Shown here: positions 27,970-40,416 of the stretch, in pieces
How the letters are laid out: each line of letters starts with the position of its first letter
Position numbering within the stretch: position 1 is the first letter of the stretch
Assembly: GCF_047495875.1 (NCBI RefSeq)
Contig: NC_092461.1
Location: forward strand, 87,056,931-87,120,930
Reading direction: 5' to 3'
DNA from: Pithys albifrons albifrons
Taxonomy: Eukaryota; Chordata; Aves; Passeriformes; Thamnophilidae
Length of the DNA stretch: 64,000 nt
Program-made: the position numbers and the translations under genes
The notes under the pieces: generated by a model
What the model was told of the DNA's origin: nothing
Database searches by the model: none
Seen by the model: the letters and a program-made list of their open reading frames with translations, nothing else

Positions 27970-29297
27970 AATCACAGAATCTTCTGATTTGGAAGGGACC
28001 CACAAAGCTCATCAAAGTCCAACTCCTGGCCCTGTACAGAACACCCCGAAAGTCACACTCTGTACCTAAGAGCATTTACCAAAAGCTTCTTGTACTCTGT
28101 CAGGCTTGGTGCTGTGACCACTCCCCTGAGGAGCCTGTTCTAGTGCCCAACCATCCTCTGGGTAAAAAAACCTTTTTCCTAATATCCAGCCTAAACCTCC
28201 CCTGGCACGATTTCGGGCTGTTCCTTCAGGTCCTATCACTGGTCGCCATAGAGAAGAGATCAGTGCCTGCTGCTCCTCTTCCCTTCACAAGGAAGTTGTA
28301 ACTGCAATGAGATCTCCCCTCAGTCTCCTGTTCTCCAGACTGAATAGGCCAGCTGACCTCAGCCGCTCCTCCTGTGGCTTCCCATCAAGGCCCTTCCCCA
28401 TCTTCACTGCCCTCCTTTGGACTCTCTCTAACAGCTTATTATTTTTCCTGTACTGTGGTGCCCAAAGCTGCACACAATATTCAAGATGAGGCTGCCTCAG
28501 TGCAGAGCAGAGTGGGACAATCCCCTCCCTTCACTGGCTGGTGATGCTGTGCCTGATGCCCTCCGGGGCACAATTGGTCTTCCTGGCTGCCAGGGCACTG
28601 CTGACTCATATTCAACTTGCCATCAACCAGGACCCCCCAGGTCCCTTTCCATGGCACTGCTTCCTAGCATCTCATTTCCCAGTCTGTACGGAATCTGAGG
28701 TTACCCCATCCCAGGTGCGCAATCTGACACTTTCCCTTGTTAAACTTCATGTGGTTGGTGATTGCTCATCTCTCCCACCTTTAAAGGCCTCTCTGCCTTG
28801 GAGGGTGCAACAGCTCCTCCCACTTTTCTAACACCTGCAGACTAATTTAGTATCCCTTTGAGTCCTGCATCCAAGTCATTAATGATGATGTTGAAGATCA
28901 CTAAGCCGAGGATGGAGCCCTGAGGAACCTCACTAGTGACAGGTCAGCAGCCTACTCTCACCCCGTTTACTATGACTCTTCCTGTCTGACTTGTGAGCCA
29001 GTTGCTCACCCATTGTGTAATGTGGTTATTCAGCTGTGTACTGCACATTTTGTCCAGTGGGATACTGTGACAGACAATCTCAAAAGCTGTGCTGAAATCC
29101 AAAAAGATTACATCAGCTGGCTTCTCTTGATCAGCTAGGTGGGTTACCTTGTCATAAAAGAAAATCAGGTTTTACAAGCAGGACTTTGCCCTCATGAAGC
29201 CGTGCTGGCTGTGACTTGTGACTGCAATGTCCTTCAAGTGTTTTTCAATACCTCCAAGAATAATTTCCTCCATAATGGTATCATAAGGTACAAGGCT
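27970..29297 (-). mobile_element. CR1 LINE, 5'-truncated copy A (intron 1)
   Basis: The + strand begins with the reverse complement of the CR1 3' terminus (ATCACAGAATC...) followed by the conserved GGAAGGGACC block, so the element lies on the - strand. On the - strand, 28473-28285 translates to the C-terminal part of CR1 reverse transcriptase, with [19 protein letters not shown] and [13 protein letters not shown]. Further 5' are INDLD-type and ADDTKL-type remnants. The reading frame is interrupted. Similarity to copy B stops near 29297, giving about 1.3 kb of 3' element. CR1 copies are typically 5'-truncated and lack target-site duplications. It is antisense to SOCS6 and not autonomous. Confidence 0.93.
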
Positions 29298-32200
29298 TCT
29301 CTTTCTGTTACTTTGTCTGTATTTTCCTCTTTGCCTTCACAGTGTCTTCCTTTTTTTCCTAGCGTTTTTTTCACTGGTTGCAGGAAACAAACATGTAATG
29401 CAGCATGTACACGTATTAACTGAGTAGTATATTTCTGTATTGCCTGTTGGCACGTGCCCCGTGTACTGTGTGGTTGATCCATGACGGAGGTTTGGCCTGA
29501 GAAATTGAATGTCTGTTCTGATAGCAGTGTGGGAAAGGTCATTCATGGTTTCTCTCTCATGGTTTATCTACCTGTTTTATCTCTCCTCATCAAAATATCT
29601 CTTGGCAGCGGGCCCTTTTCAGCTGGTTTTGTTCATGTTTTGAAAGCTGCACGCAGTGGACAGTGTTTCTCTGCTTGCTGTAGAAATACTGTCCTGAACT
29701 TTGAAAGTGAAACCAAAATCAATATAAGTCAATGTGAAGTGACTATTTAGCTGTTGCATGTCTGCTGAGTGCTTTCTTTCCTTTATTGGGAAGGGCTGGG
29801 AAACTGTTTCTCGCAATTACATTAGTTAGTCACTAATATTAAAAGTGGTAAGATTATTGCTGACCACAAAAATCACTTCAAGAAAATGGTCTGCTTTATT
29901 ATTTCTGTCTTTCTGGTGTGTGCTTTGAATGGATAGACAGCATTTCTCAACTTACGCTTTAAAATGCATCAGCATTCACAAGCAAAGCTGCATTCAGAAT
30001 TGGTTTTAGTACCTGCATCCATACAATTAGATAGGTTATGTCTTTTCAACATGTATTCCAGGATTTAGACATTTGTGGATACTTTTTTACAGAAAGAAGC
30101 ACAGTAATGCCTTTTTTTTTTTTTGCTTTTTACTGAGCATCTTTCCTGTTCTTTCTTTTGTTTTCACTGTATTAATTTCAAACACTTTTGTTGTTCTCAA
30201 ATACGTAGGCACAGAATCTGTGGCTTTCCAAAGGCAGTTTATTATTGTAAACTGTGTACTGGTTTCTATGGATAGCTTTATGCAAATCTTACAGCAAAAT
30301 TATTTAGAAATGTATTCCTCTCTATCGAACCTGATGTTGATCCTTATTGCTAAAAGAAATGATAGTTTGTAGACCATTTTAGTTTTACAATTTTCAGACT
30401 CCTAACTTAACTTAGTTACAGTTAAAGAGGATTGCATAAATATTTTGGATATGCATAAAATCCTCCCTGTTACCATGCTGAGGGTAACTTCATATCTTAC
30501 AATGGAGGAGAAATTTTGGTGTATCCACCTTCTTTCAGGATGGAGAAGGGAGATATGGACCTTTACTCAGGTCGGAATTCTCATGCATCATCTCCCAGGA
30601 AGTCTAACCTTTACTTATGAAGCCAAGCTTAATTTTTGCTGACAGACAGCCTACTGCAATGCTGGCTGCTGCAGTCTTGTAAAATAGTAAAAAACGGACA
30701 CAGAGACTGAGCATTATTCTCATTCTTTGTCTGTTTCTGCACAGCTATGTGAACACTGTAAGCGAAGGTTTATTTGTACTCAATGGATGTGATTTCCTGC
30801 AATGAAGCACATGCACACATCAGGTTTCTTTAGTGACTTCTCTCAACTGATTCATCAAAACCGTTCCACTTGTATCTTTTTCAGTGGCTTGGAATTCATA
30901 AATCTACTGAGTTATTTTTGTTTGCTCATTTTCTTCTCACTGTTAGTTCATCGGGGTCTTAGAGCCAAGTTGTGACTTTTTCCTAGTATTTTTTTCAGCA
31001 TGCTTGAAAAACTTTGTTAGCAGTATACTTTATTATCATATGTCTGCTTAAAAGAAAGTGATGAAAGGTGGCACTTGTGCCTGTCATTTAGTAAGTGTAT
31101 TAAAAGTACAGGCTACTTGGTCACCTGTTTGGTTGTCGATTCTCAGTTTGTGAGAGATCTAGCAGGAGTGGCTGAAGTGGTTACTGCCTGTCATCCACCC
31201 AGCTTCCCTGGAGTTTTCTACTCCAATACCAACTCTGGCATCCTGCTGCTGTGTGTGCTCTTGAGCCGATACCAGCTGGTGCTGGCTTCAGTTTAACACA
31301 TCCCAGGCTAGGGGTCTGTGATAGCTCGAGAGCAGAAATGCATCCCAGTCAGTCATCCCTGGGTAAGGGAGATGTAACCTTGGCTGAGTACTGTTAGTAT
31401 TAGTAACTGGGTTTTGCTATTGTAGTGATGAAATTATTGTAGTTACAAGACTGTATATACACATATGAAACATAATAGAGATGTCATTTAACACTCTTAG
31501 TTACTCCCCAGAGAAAAACTACCAATCAGATGGAAATATTCTGTCCTGCAACCAAATATGGGAAAGAAGAACAGGACTTAGTGCAAGCAGCCATGGATTA
31601 AGTGGTGTTCAAAGGAAAAAAAATTAAAAAAAAGGGAAATCCAGATGTTAAGGGGCATCCTTTTTCAACAGCAGGTCAGAGACAAGCAGTCAAGTTATTT
31701 GGACTTTTTCAGTGACTCTGTTCCTGGTTTTGCATACATTCAATTCCACTGATGGTGGTGAAGAAAAATTCCTTTGTGTCAAGTTTTTATTATTATTTTA
31801 CTTCACTTTTCTACTTATTTCCAAGGGTGTACTTTGCTTATTCTCTGATAAAGATTGCTAATAGTGATGAGGGTTACTCTGTACTGTGTTAGAACATTAG
31901 TGCTCATGGACTGTTTTCTCTTTAAGCTTTGTAGAAGGAGGAAAAAAGTAGGAGGAATGATGTGACTGACATACTGTTGGTTTGTTTGTTTGAAATTGTA
32001 ATCTATATAAAAACCTGTTAAATTATATTGGCCTCTAGAGAAGCTGACCATACTTTTCTCGGCTGTGCAAATCTTTGATGGTAGAAATGTAAATTTTTGG
32101 TAATAACGTCTACTCTGTGTTCAGGTCTTTGAGTTACCTTGAAAATGGGAAGCTGTAAGTACTCTTGATATAAGTATAATGTACTGTCAGATGACCTTCT

Positions 32201-34861
32201 CATCTATTTTTTCCTTGTTCCAGTTTTATGTGATGCTGTACCTCAGAGCTTCTCGCTCGCTAGAAAAGCAGGTATACAGGTCAGAAGAGCTTTTATAAAA
32301 CTTGCAATCATATTAGGTTACCGATCATTCATTAGCAAGCAAGCCACTGCTAAAACAATCTGCTTTTTTTTTTGTTGTTTTCACAGTATAAGAGTATGCA
32401 ATGGAATTTAGGTTGCTTCATTTAAAGGCTCTTCCTACTAAAAAGCAGTACAATGTAGGAATTTACTTGAAGCTCAGGGAAGGGAAAACCCACACCATCT
32501 TCAGTATATTGGCATGTATAGTGAAAAAGCCAAAAGCTGCCATATAGTGTGTATGTTCTATCAGAAACTGATGGTGTTTGAAATAGGTATTGAATCTCTC
32601 TTTAATGAGTGTTTTATATGTAGTTTCTGTACTCATATAAAGAGTGAAACTGCAAATACATGTAAAGATTGAAACTGCAAATACATGGAGGGAAATATCT
32701 TGAGTCAGTATTTTCTATACTGAAGGCAACTTCTAGTGATACAGACTTCAGTATTGATATAAGGTTGATGGGAATAGGTATGGAGAACAACTTCTTAATC
32801 ATTCGCATTAATAGATTTAGGAACTTTGGAGAAAATTTAGACACTTTTCTAAAGTACAGCACTTGAAATCTCTGTTGTCTTAAGGTACTGGTTTTGACAA
32901 ACTCTGCCAAAAAATGCATGAATATATTTCAGTGAGAATTTGGAGACAGCAGGAGAATGACACCTCATACTCCTGCAGATAATTAGACTGGCCTTCATTA
33001 TCTGACTGCAATGAGAACCTAGCACTTGTCGTGTGCAGGAATGCAGAAACCTTTTATTTCAAGATAGTTATTTTGTTAATAATTATGTTAAAATACAGTA
33101 AATTGAAGTAGCAAATGATGTAAGTCCTACAATGATTCAGTATAAGAATAAAGATTATATATTTCTAAGGGACAGCCAGACTCTTCAGGAATGACGCAGT
33201 TGTGAGTTCAAAAAAGTAAAGTTCAGTGCTCAACTGATTTAGCAGATTAACATATATTTTAGGAGAGTTATCTGAAATAGCATTGATTAAAAGTTTAAAG
33301 TAATTTTTGTATTTTTGTAATTTTGTATTAAAATTTCAAGGACAGTTTTTTGTTTCCAGTATAATGTTTTCTGTCCCAACTCTTTAAAGTTATTTCTGAT
33401 TTATTTCTATAGTAGTGCATTTTGGTGGCTTTGTTTATAGAATTTGTCTCAGGAAGTGAGTGTGCCTATCCTAGAAGAGTGAAAAAGAAGCAATTCATAA
33501 AGACCTTATAAGTATAATGAAACATTTTGTTGGGGTACTTTTGTGAACACTCTTTCAAGATAGTTATGTGGTTATAGTCTACTGAAACCATTTTGTAGCA
33601 TTAAACTGAAACTACTCTGAAGTGTTGGCATAATCAAACTAAATTTGCAGAAACTGATTGATATATATATATATGTTTTACAAAGTTTCATAATTCTTCA
33701 TACATCAGTTCTAGCCAGCACAATAATTAATACATGATTGCATGGCCTGCTCTTCAGATTTCTGAGAAGTAGCTTGAAAAGTCTTAGCCTTAATTATCTT
33801 CACTAATAATTTTCACATTTGTGTCTGGCTCATAAATGTTCTTTTTCAAAATGAAGCGTGCAAGTTTCATTTTCATTATTTTTATATGCACCAAGGGGAG
33901 ACTGGTGTTTGTTGGGGAGTAATCTGATAGTTTTTGTCCAGAAGCCTGTATTTTGTCAACCTGCATAATACTAAAGATCTAAGATGCAGACTTTGTGATG
34001 AAAGTTCTTAAGTCAGAATCTCATTCTGCCTCATTATTCTATGCATTAAGATCACATTCTCCTTCTGAATTTGATTAATCTCCTGTTTTCAGTCTGTGTG
34101 TTCCAGGTGTTTCTGCATACATAGCAACCAGGCTTTGGGAGTACATTGGCATAGTTCAGTCTGTTTATAGTAGCAAATGCCTGCCAGAAAAATTTCTCGA
34201 GGTGTCTCTTTTTAGGCTGTCTAAATTCACTGTACAGCAGGTGGCACTGGAAGAGCACAGCAGTGGGAGACTTCAGTGATGCCGTATTTCCTGCAAAATA
34301 CTAGCAAAGCTGTGCTAAGGATTGTGAAGGAGTTGCATAGTTCATTTTAGTGTATCCCAGGAAGTGGTTCATGCTGGGCTTCTTGGCTTCAGCTCCTTCA
34401 TATGTAGTGTGGAAAATTCAAACTTGCAAGTGTATGAGTGTATCATCTATTGAGGCTGTTTATACAGCACTTTTAAACACATTGATATGCAGTGTAGAAT
34501 TACTGATAGCCTTTAAGTACATGCAAAGAAAGAAGGGTATCTTGATCAATTAGGGTATTTGACATCAGGGTGTATTGTTTTCTCCTGTCTTGGATAACAT
34601 ACCAGGTATCATAGAGTGGATCTCATATGGAAGACTTATTTTGAGACTTGCTCTCATCAGTGGGTGTGTTCAGTTTACTTTGGAGAGCTTTGACCAGGGC
34701 TGGTGGTCACTCCCTAGATTTTTATCATCTTCTCATGCATGAATGAACTGGACTTCTGGTTAGATTCATGTTGTTCATGTGCTTTATATTTGAGCATCAA
34801 ACCTTTCTTATATCCTCATATGAAATTTTACAAGGATACAAGAAATGAGTCGTGTTTCATA

Positions 34862-37222
34862 AATCATAGAATATACTGAGTTGGAAGGGACCCATGAGGA
34901 TCATTGAGTCCAACTCCTAGCCCTACACTGGATACACCAAGAATCACACCATGTGCCTGAGAGTGTTGTTTAAACATTTTTTGAACTCTCTCAGGCTTGG
35001 TACTGTGACCACTTCCCTGAGGAGCCTGTTCCAGTGCACAACTATCCTCTAGGTAGAAAAACTCTTCTGATATCTAACCTAAACCTCCTTTGGCTCAGCT
35101 TCATGCTGTTTCCTTGAGGTTTGTCACAGGTCATGAGAGTGAAGAGATCAGTGCCTGCCCTTCCTCTTCTCCTTGTGAAGATGTTGAAGACTGCAGTGAG
35201 GTCTCCCCTCAATCTCCCCTTCTCTAGTCTGAACAGACCAAATTACCTCAGCTGCTTCTCATAAGGCTTCACCTCAAGACCATTCATTCATCATCCTCAT
35301 GGCCTTCCTTTGAACATTGTCTAAGAGCTTAATATCTGAGTTACATTGCGGTGCCCAGAATTGCACACAGTATTCCAGGTGAGACCACAGCATTGCAGAG
35401 CAGAGCAGGACAATCCCCTTTCGACCAGCTGCTGATGCTTTGCCTGATGCCCCCCAGGACACTGTTGGCCCTCCTGGCTTCCAGGGCACTGCTGACTCAT
35501 GTTCAACTTGCCATTGATCAGGACCTCCAGGTATATTTCCAGCACTGCTCTACAGCCTCTCATTCCCCAGTCTGTACACGCAACCAGAGTTGCCATGTCC
35601 TAGGTGCACAGTCTGGCATTTTCCCTTGTTAAACTTCATGTGGTTGGTGATTGCACATCTCCAATTTATCAAGGTTTCTCCCTTTGAAGGAGTAAACAGC
35701 TCCTCCCAATTTAGTGTAATTGGCAAACTTATGTAGTATCCTCTTGAATCCTACATCCAAGTCATTAATGAAGATGTTGAAGAGCACTGAGCCAAGGATG
35801 GAGCCCTGCGGAACCTCACTAGTGGCAGGTCACCAGTCTGATATAACCCTGTCCACTCTTCATACCTGACCTGTGAGCCAGTTGCTCGCCCATCATGTAG
35901 CATTTTGTCCAGAAGGATACTGTGGGAGGCGGTATCAAAAGCTTTACTGAGGTCCAAGATTACATCTACTGTCTTTTCAAGATCAACTAAAGTGGGTTAC
36001 CCTGAAGTAGAAGGAAATCAGATTTTATTTTCTCCTTATGAAGCCATGCTGGCTGTGACCATGACTGCATGCTGAAAAACTCCAGATGTTTTTCAGTACC
36101 TCCCAGAGTAATCTCCATGATTTTACAAGGCACTAAAGTGAGACTGACAGGCCTGTAGTTTTCATGGTCCTCCTTCTTTCCCTTCTTGAAAACTGGGACA
36201 GTGTTCACCAGCTTCTAGTCAACTGAGAAGTCTCTGGATTCCCAAGGCTGCTCAAAAATCATTGAGAGAGCTTTTGTGATGACATCAGCCAGCATGTTGA
36301 GGATTCTGGGATGAATCCCATTAGGCCCCATAGATTTGTAGGGATCCAGCTGGAGTGGCAGATCCTACACAAGTTCAGGGTCAAATGAGAGTTGATCATT
36401 CTTGCAGTCTTGTTTCTTCAGCTCTGGGACTGAGACCCCCTTGGTCCATCATCCATATTGAAGACAGAGACAAAGAATGCATTGAACACCTCTGCCTTGT
36501 CTCTGTCCCTGTTTGTGAGGTGACCTTCCTCATCCCTTAATGGGCCAATAATATTTCTATACTGCCTATTGCCATTAATGTATTGAACAAGCCTCCTTTT
36601 ATTGTCCCCCACAATTCTGTCCAACTTCAACTCCAGCTGAGCTTTGGCTGCACAGATTTTCTCCTTACTGTGGCAAGCAGCATCTCTGAATTCTTCCCCT
36701 GTCACCTGACCTTGCTTCCAGTGGACATACACCTTCCTTTTTTGCCTTATTTCCATGAGAAGATCCCTGATCAGCTAACCTGGCCTTCTGTCTCTTCTAC
36801 TTGACTTCTGAATTTGGGAATTGCTTGCTCCTGTGCCCTGAGGAGGTGCTGTTTGAAAACTGCCAAAACTTGCAAGAATTTTTTTGCGGGGAACTTTACT
36901 TACTAATTCCCTGAGCAGCCTGACCTCTGCTCTCCTCATGTCCAGAGTTGAGGTTTTGATGGCGCTTTTCTTCCTGTCAGCAGAGATTTTGAACTCGATC
37001 ACCTCATGGTCACTGTGGCCAAGTTGGCCACCAATCTCTCCACTTCACTCATGAGATCCGCTCTGCTGACAAGCAGGTCAAGGAGGGTACCTTTCTGAGT
37101 TGACTCCCTTAGGACCTGTACCATAAAGTTATCCAAGTTTTTTAGGAATCTTCTGGCCTGTGTTGTGCCAGCTGTGTGATGCTTCCAGTTGACTTGGAAG
37201 TGATCTGTTTGGACGGTCATGC
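34862..37222 (-). mobile_element. CR1 LINE, 5'-truncated copy B (intron 1), longest copy
   Basis: The CR1 3' end lies at the left (ATCATAGAATA... then GGAAGGGACC), so the element is on the - strand. In 5' to 3' element order, - strand segments resemble the endonuclease/linker part of CR1 ORF2 (37220-36775). A linker with KAQLEL and NAFFVSVFN follows (36756-36418). Next come reverse transcriptase motifs FKKGKKEDHENYRPVSLT (36208-35987) and DLSKAFDTASHSILL (35957-35751), and then the C-terminal WAPQ region (35430-35274). Frameshifts and stops separate these pieces, so it is a dead copy of about 2.4 kb. It is roughly collinear with copy A over their shared 3' 1.3 kb. Confidence 0.94.
36418..36756 (-). 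pseudogene. Remnant of CR1 ORF2 (linker before reverse transcriptase)
   Basis: This 112-codon open stretch inside CR1 copy B is the longest intact piece of its polyprotein. Visible motifs typical of CR1 ORF2 include KICAAKAQLELKLD, DNKRRLVQYI, and DKAEVFNAFFVSVFN. It has no catalytic reverse transcriptase motif and is cut off on both sides by frame disruptions, so no function is expected. Confidence 0.85.
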
Positions 37223-39111
37223 ATTTTTCTTGGTAAAGATACTGGCTACTAAGGTAGGTTGACAGATGTCAACCACTTTTTTTCTCAAACAGGCTCAGTA
37301 GTTACTTTCAAAGCAAAAAATTTTGACTACTCTGTGTGCTGCCATAGAGATTGTTCTGTTGAGATTATTTTTAGATACTGGATTTTCATTTGTAAAAAAA
37401 CTCTGAATTTTGATACAGAAAGACTAGTATGTGACAAAACCCCATTTTTTCAAGTGACTGGTTTAATCTTCTGGTTATGGAGAAGCTGAAGCAATATTCC
37501 TTCTACCAAATTTTAGGTAACGAATTGTTTTAAAACACACCAATGACAAAAGATGTGTGAATCATGCATTTTGGAGCATCTTGTTTCCCCAGTCAGCAAT
37601 GTGATAATGCACTTTTAGTTTCTCCTTAGCTTAGAAGGCGGATTTTACTTAGTCATGTTTGTTGGGTTGGGGTTTTTTTTAGGGTTAGGAATTGCAAACA
37701 ATATGATGTGTTTTTCCACTAGGATGGGGGAACATTTCTGTAAATGTGAAAATGTGTCAGCTTGCCACTGTCAGTCAGAACTAGTTGGAGAACATTGTGG
37801 ATTTCACAGGTGGAGCTAATGTGAGGGTTCCCAGGCTTCTGGTACTACATACACAAAAGTACAGTTAAATTTATCAAATGAACCAATACTGACTTCATTC
37901 AGTTTAGGAGCAGCACAGAATTCTGAAGTTGTAATTTTCACTCATTTTATAGTTTCATTTACTTAGGCATGACGAAAAGAGTACTCTAAATTGGTAAGAT
38001 GATGAAATCCAAATGGTTTAGGAACCATCATCTTCATTGCTAGTCTTTATGAATGAAGATTTTTTTGGAGGAAGGGCTCCACCCACGTAGGCATCCTTTG
38101 AGCCTGCACAGTGGATTTTTAGGTGAGGCACAACGAGTGCAGAACTGGCCCCACCCTTTACTCCTAAGGTTCTTCTGCCAGGGCAGAGCGAACTTGAACA
38201 GTGACAGTGAAGTCCTCAGGGTGATTTAGGCATAGAAGGTCAAGACATTTTGAGTCTCCTTTTAATTGACATGTAACTTGCCCTTTATCTGTACTTGTAG
38301 GAAAGGAAAATTAGTGTTTTAACCTTCGCAAAGTCATACTTGTGTCTCAGTATCACTTCAAATTGTGTAAGCGAAATATGTCATCTTAGGGTTTCATGAC
38401 TCCTGGTACAACAGGCATCATGTTAAAAGCCAAAAATAAGCAGTGGACATCTGATAAATTCTTGAGTTTTACAGTTTTTTATATGTTTAGCAAGAAATTG
38501 GTTCTTAGTCTTTTGTTTGTTTTGGGAACAATTTCTTTTTTGGCATGTTTGTTCTTTGCTGGTAGGAAGTAAATCAGTTTACAGACAAAAGAAACCTTTT
38601 AGTTTCACCCCATTGAAAGAAAGGAAAATGCTATTTAGTTTGGTAATTAAGAAAAGGAAATGGGAAAAGCTGAACATGCTGTTGATGGACTTGTGAAATA
38701 TCAGAGGTTATGACAAAGTCAGAACAGGCCTTTGAAACAGAAGGTGCAGATAGTGTAGGGAATTTGAAGATAGGACTACAAATCCAAGTAAATCAAACTT
38801 TACTGCTTCTACTTTTTTGAAGCAGTGTCCAACCCTCCAGCAGCAGGGCTTTACTTAATTTTTTCAATTTTTGAAGAATCCATAGATGCCTTGCGTTGCC
38901 TTTTAGTTTGCCTTCAGTGTGATCATTTAGCTTTTGTGTACTTGAGGACCACAAAAGTTGGGCTGGACATGAGTAATAGCCAATGAACTGCTGTTTGGTT
39001 GTAGTAATCTTTCTCTTTACATGCTCTTATGTAATTTTTGAATGCTAATATAAGAAAACCATGTTGTTTAGTTGAAAAACTTATTTCGGTTCATTGCACT
39101 GTTTTTCTCAG

Positions 39112-39271
39112 TTGCTTGTATTGTGATACCATGGGAGAGAAGTGGCAAGTGCTCGCATGAGGGCTGTTTTACCTCGGTCCACCAAGGTTGGAAGACGTCT
39201 TGAAAGATTCAGCTCGCCACGCTTACATTGGAGCCAGGTTGCTGCTGCAGTTTGTGCTACTAATGTCACAG
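39112..39271 (+). other. Candidate alternative non-coding exon or CpG-retaining element in intron 1
   Basis: A good acceptor-like sequence (CACTGTTTTTCTCAG, ending 39111) precedes, and a donor-like CACAG|GTATTT (intron from 39272) follows, a 160-base segment. Within 39154-39220 there are five CpGs, while surrounding intron sequence is CpG-poor. No long frame is open through it. It could be an extra SOCS6 5' UTR exon, an enhancer, or a young unrecognised insertion. The call is inference from splice-like motifs and CpG density only. Confidence 0.2.
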
Positions 39272-40287
39272 GTATTTGGGGGTATGTGGAATAATGGCTA
39301 CTACTATTGGTAGTACCTACTTCTGTGGCAGTAGCAACTTCTTTCTCTTCTCTTTCCCGTGTATTTTTCTCTCTGTGGAACTGTTTACCTTGGAAGGTCT
39401 AAGTAACATTAGAAAGAACCAAACCCAACCCTCTGAGAGTTTCCCCAAAACAGAGGCAAACCTCAAACAAAAAAAAACAAAAACCTAGTGGAAAGGTCAG
39501 GTTTGTGGGTACGTGAATCTGCAAAATGCCAGGTGGGATTTGACTGCAGTTGACTGGGATTTGAGCAGTTGTGTCCACTAGGTCTTAGCAGAAGTACTGG
39601 AGGAAGGAAAGTTCTCAGAGTTCTAGGAAAAGTTCTAAGAGTCTATGACTTGGTCTTCTATGCCTAAAATAGTTTGAAAATCTACTTTTCTTTCATAGAT
39701 GTTCAGGAGGGGACTTGCCGTAAACATACGTTACTTTGCTGTTAATGTCATTCTATTTTTCTTCTAGAGTTAATTTGCCAATAATTATTTAACCTTTTGA
39801 ATATTACTCAACTGTCTTGTCTAAAGAAAGTTTGACATTATAAGACCATGTTTTTAGGACCAATCACTGTTTAACCTGTATGTAGGAATCCTATTGAACA
39901 GAATATCTTCTATAATTTTATCTTCTGTCGTTATATATGTGGGGACTTTTTAGGAGCCTTTGGAAAGAGAGGAATGTTTCTGTGCTTGAAAATTATGTAT
40001 ACATGAATTAAATATATGTGCCTGTGAGTGTGATGTAAAGTGTGTGTATGTTTCAGAAAATACCATGCTGAAAGCAGAACAAAGTTGTGGAAATCTCCAA
40101 GGCAGATGTAGCAGATTCATTTTTTGAGCCTGATTGGTTTTTAAGTCAGCTCTCTATTTTTACTTTTGTTTGATGCCCATCATTTAAGTACAACAACTTC
40201 TGTTTTGTGTGGAGATGGGGGAAACCTTTATAGATAATTTTTGAAATACTTCTTTTGTGAAGTTAATTGTTTTTCATTTGTTTCCAG

Positions 40288-40416
40288 GAAATGGCTCTTG
40301 AAGTTAAATGAGGCTGGATAAAACACGTAAATGAAGCAGAAGCTGCTCTGCATGTGTTAGGGCTATATCAATCACCACAAGCGCTGCTGATCAGCCAGAT
40401 TTGGTAACTTGTCATA
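40288..40416 (+). promoter_or_regulatory. SOCS6: SOCS6 5' UTR portion of exon 2, with three chained uORFs
   Basis: This leader lies between the splice acceptor and the SOCS6 start codon. Three upstream ATGs open tiny frames in series: 40291-40311 (6 codons), 40308-40334 (8 codons) and 40331-40360 (9 codons). Each of the two junctions is an ATGA, where the next start overlaps the previous stop. The first uORF has a strong start context (G at -3, G at +4). The other two have T at -3. The last stop is 56 bases before the main ATG. Such an arrangement usually lowers main-frame translation or makes it depend on reinitiation. That effect is inferred. Confidence 0.7.

Larger units (their letters stand above)
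15105..40287 (+). other. SOCS6: SOCS6 intron 1 (about 25.2 kb)
   Basis: The intron is bounded by the GTGAGT donor at 15105 and an acceptor ending AG at 40286-40287, preceded by a T-rich tract (ATTGTTTTTCATTTGTTTCC). It starts inside the CpG island and then becomes AT-rich. It contains two CR1 LINE fragments on the opposite strand and a T/G-rich low-complexity stretch at 24335-24415. It also has a short imperfect tandem duplication (32645-32687) and a CpG-retaining patch near 39.15 kb. I recognise no nested protein-coding gene. The boundaries are inferred from splice motifs and known SOCS6 gene structure, not from transcript data. Confidence 0.65.
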
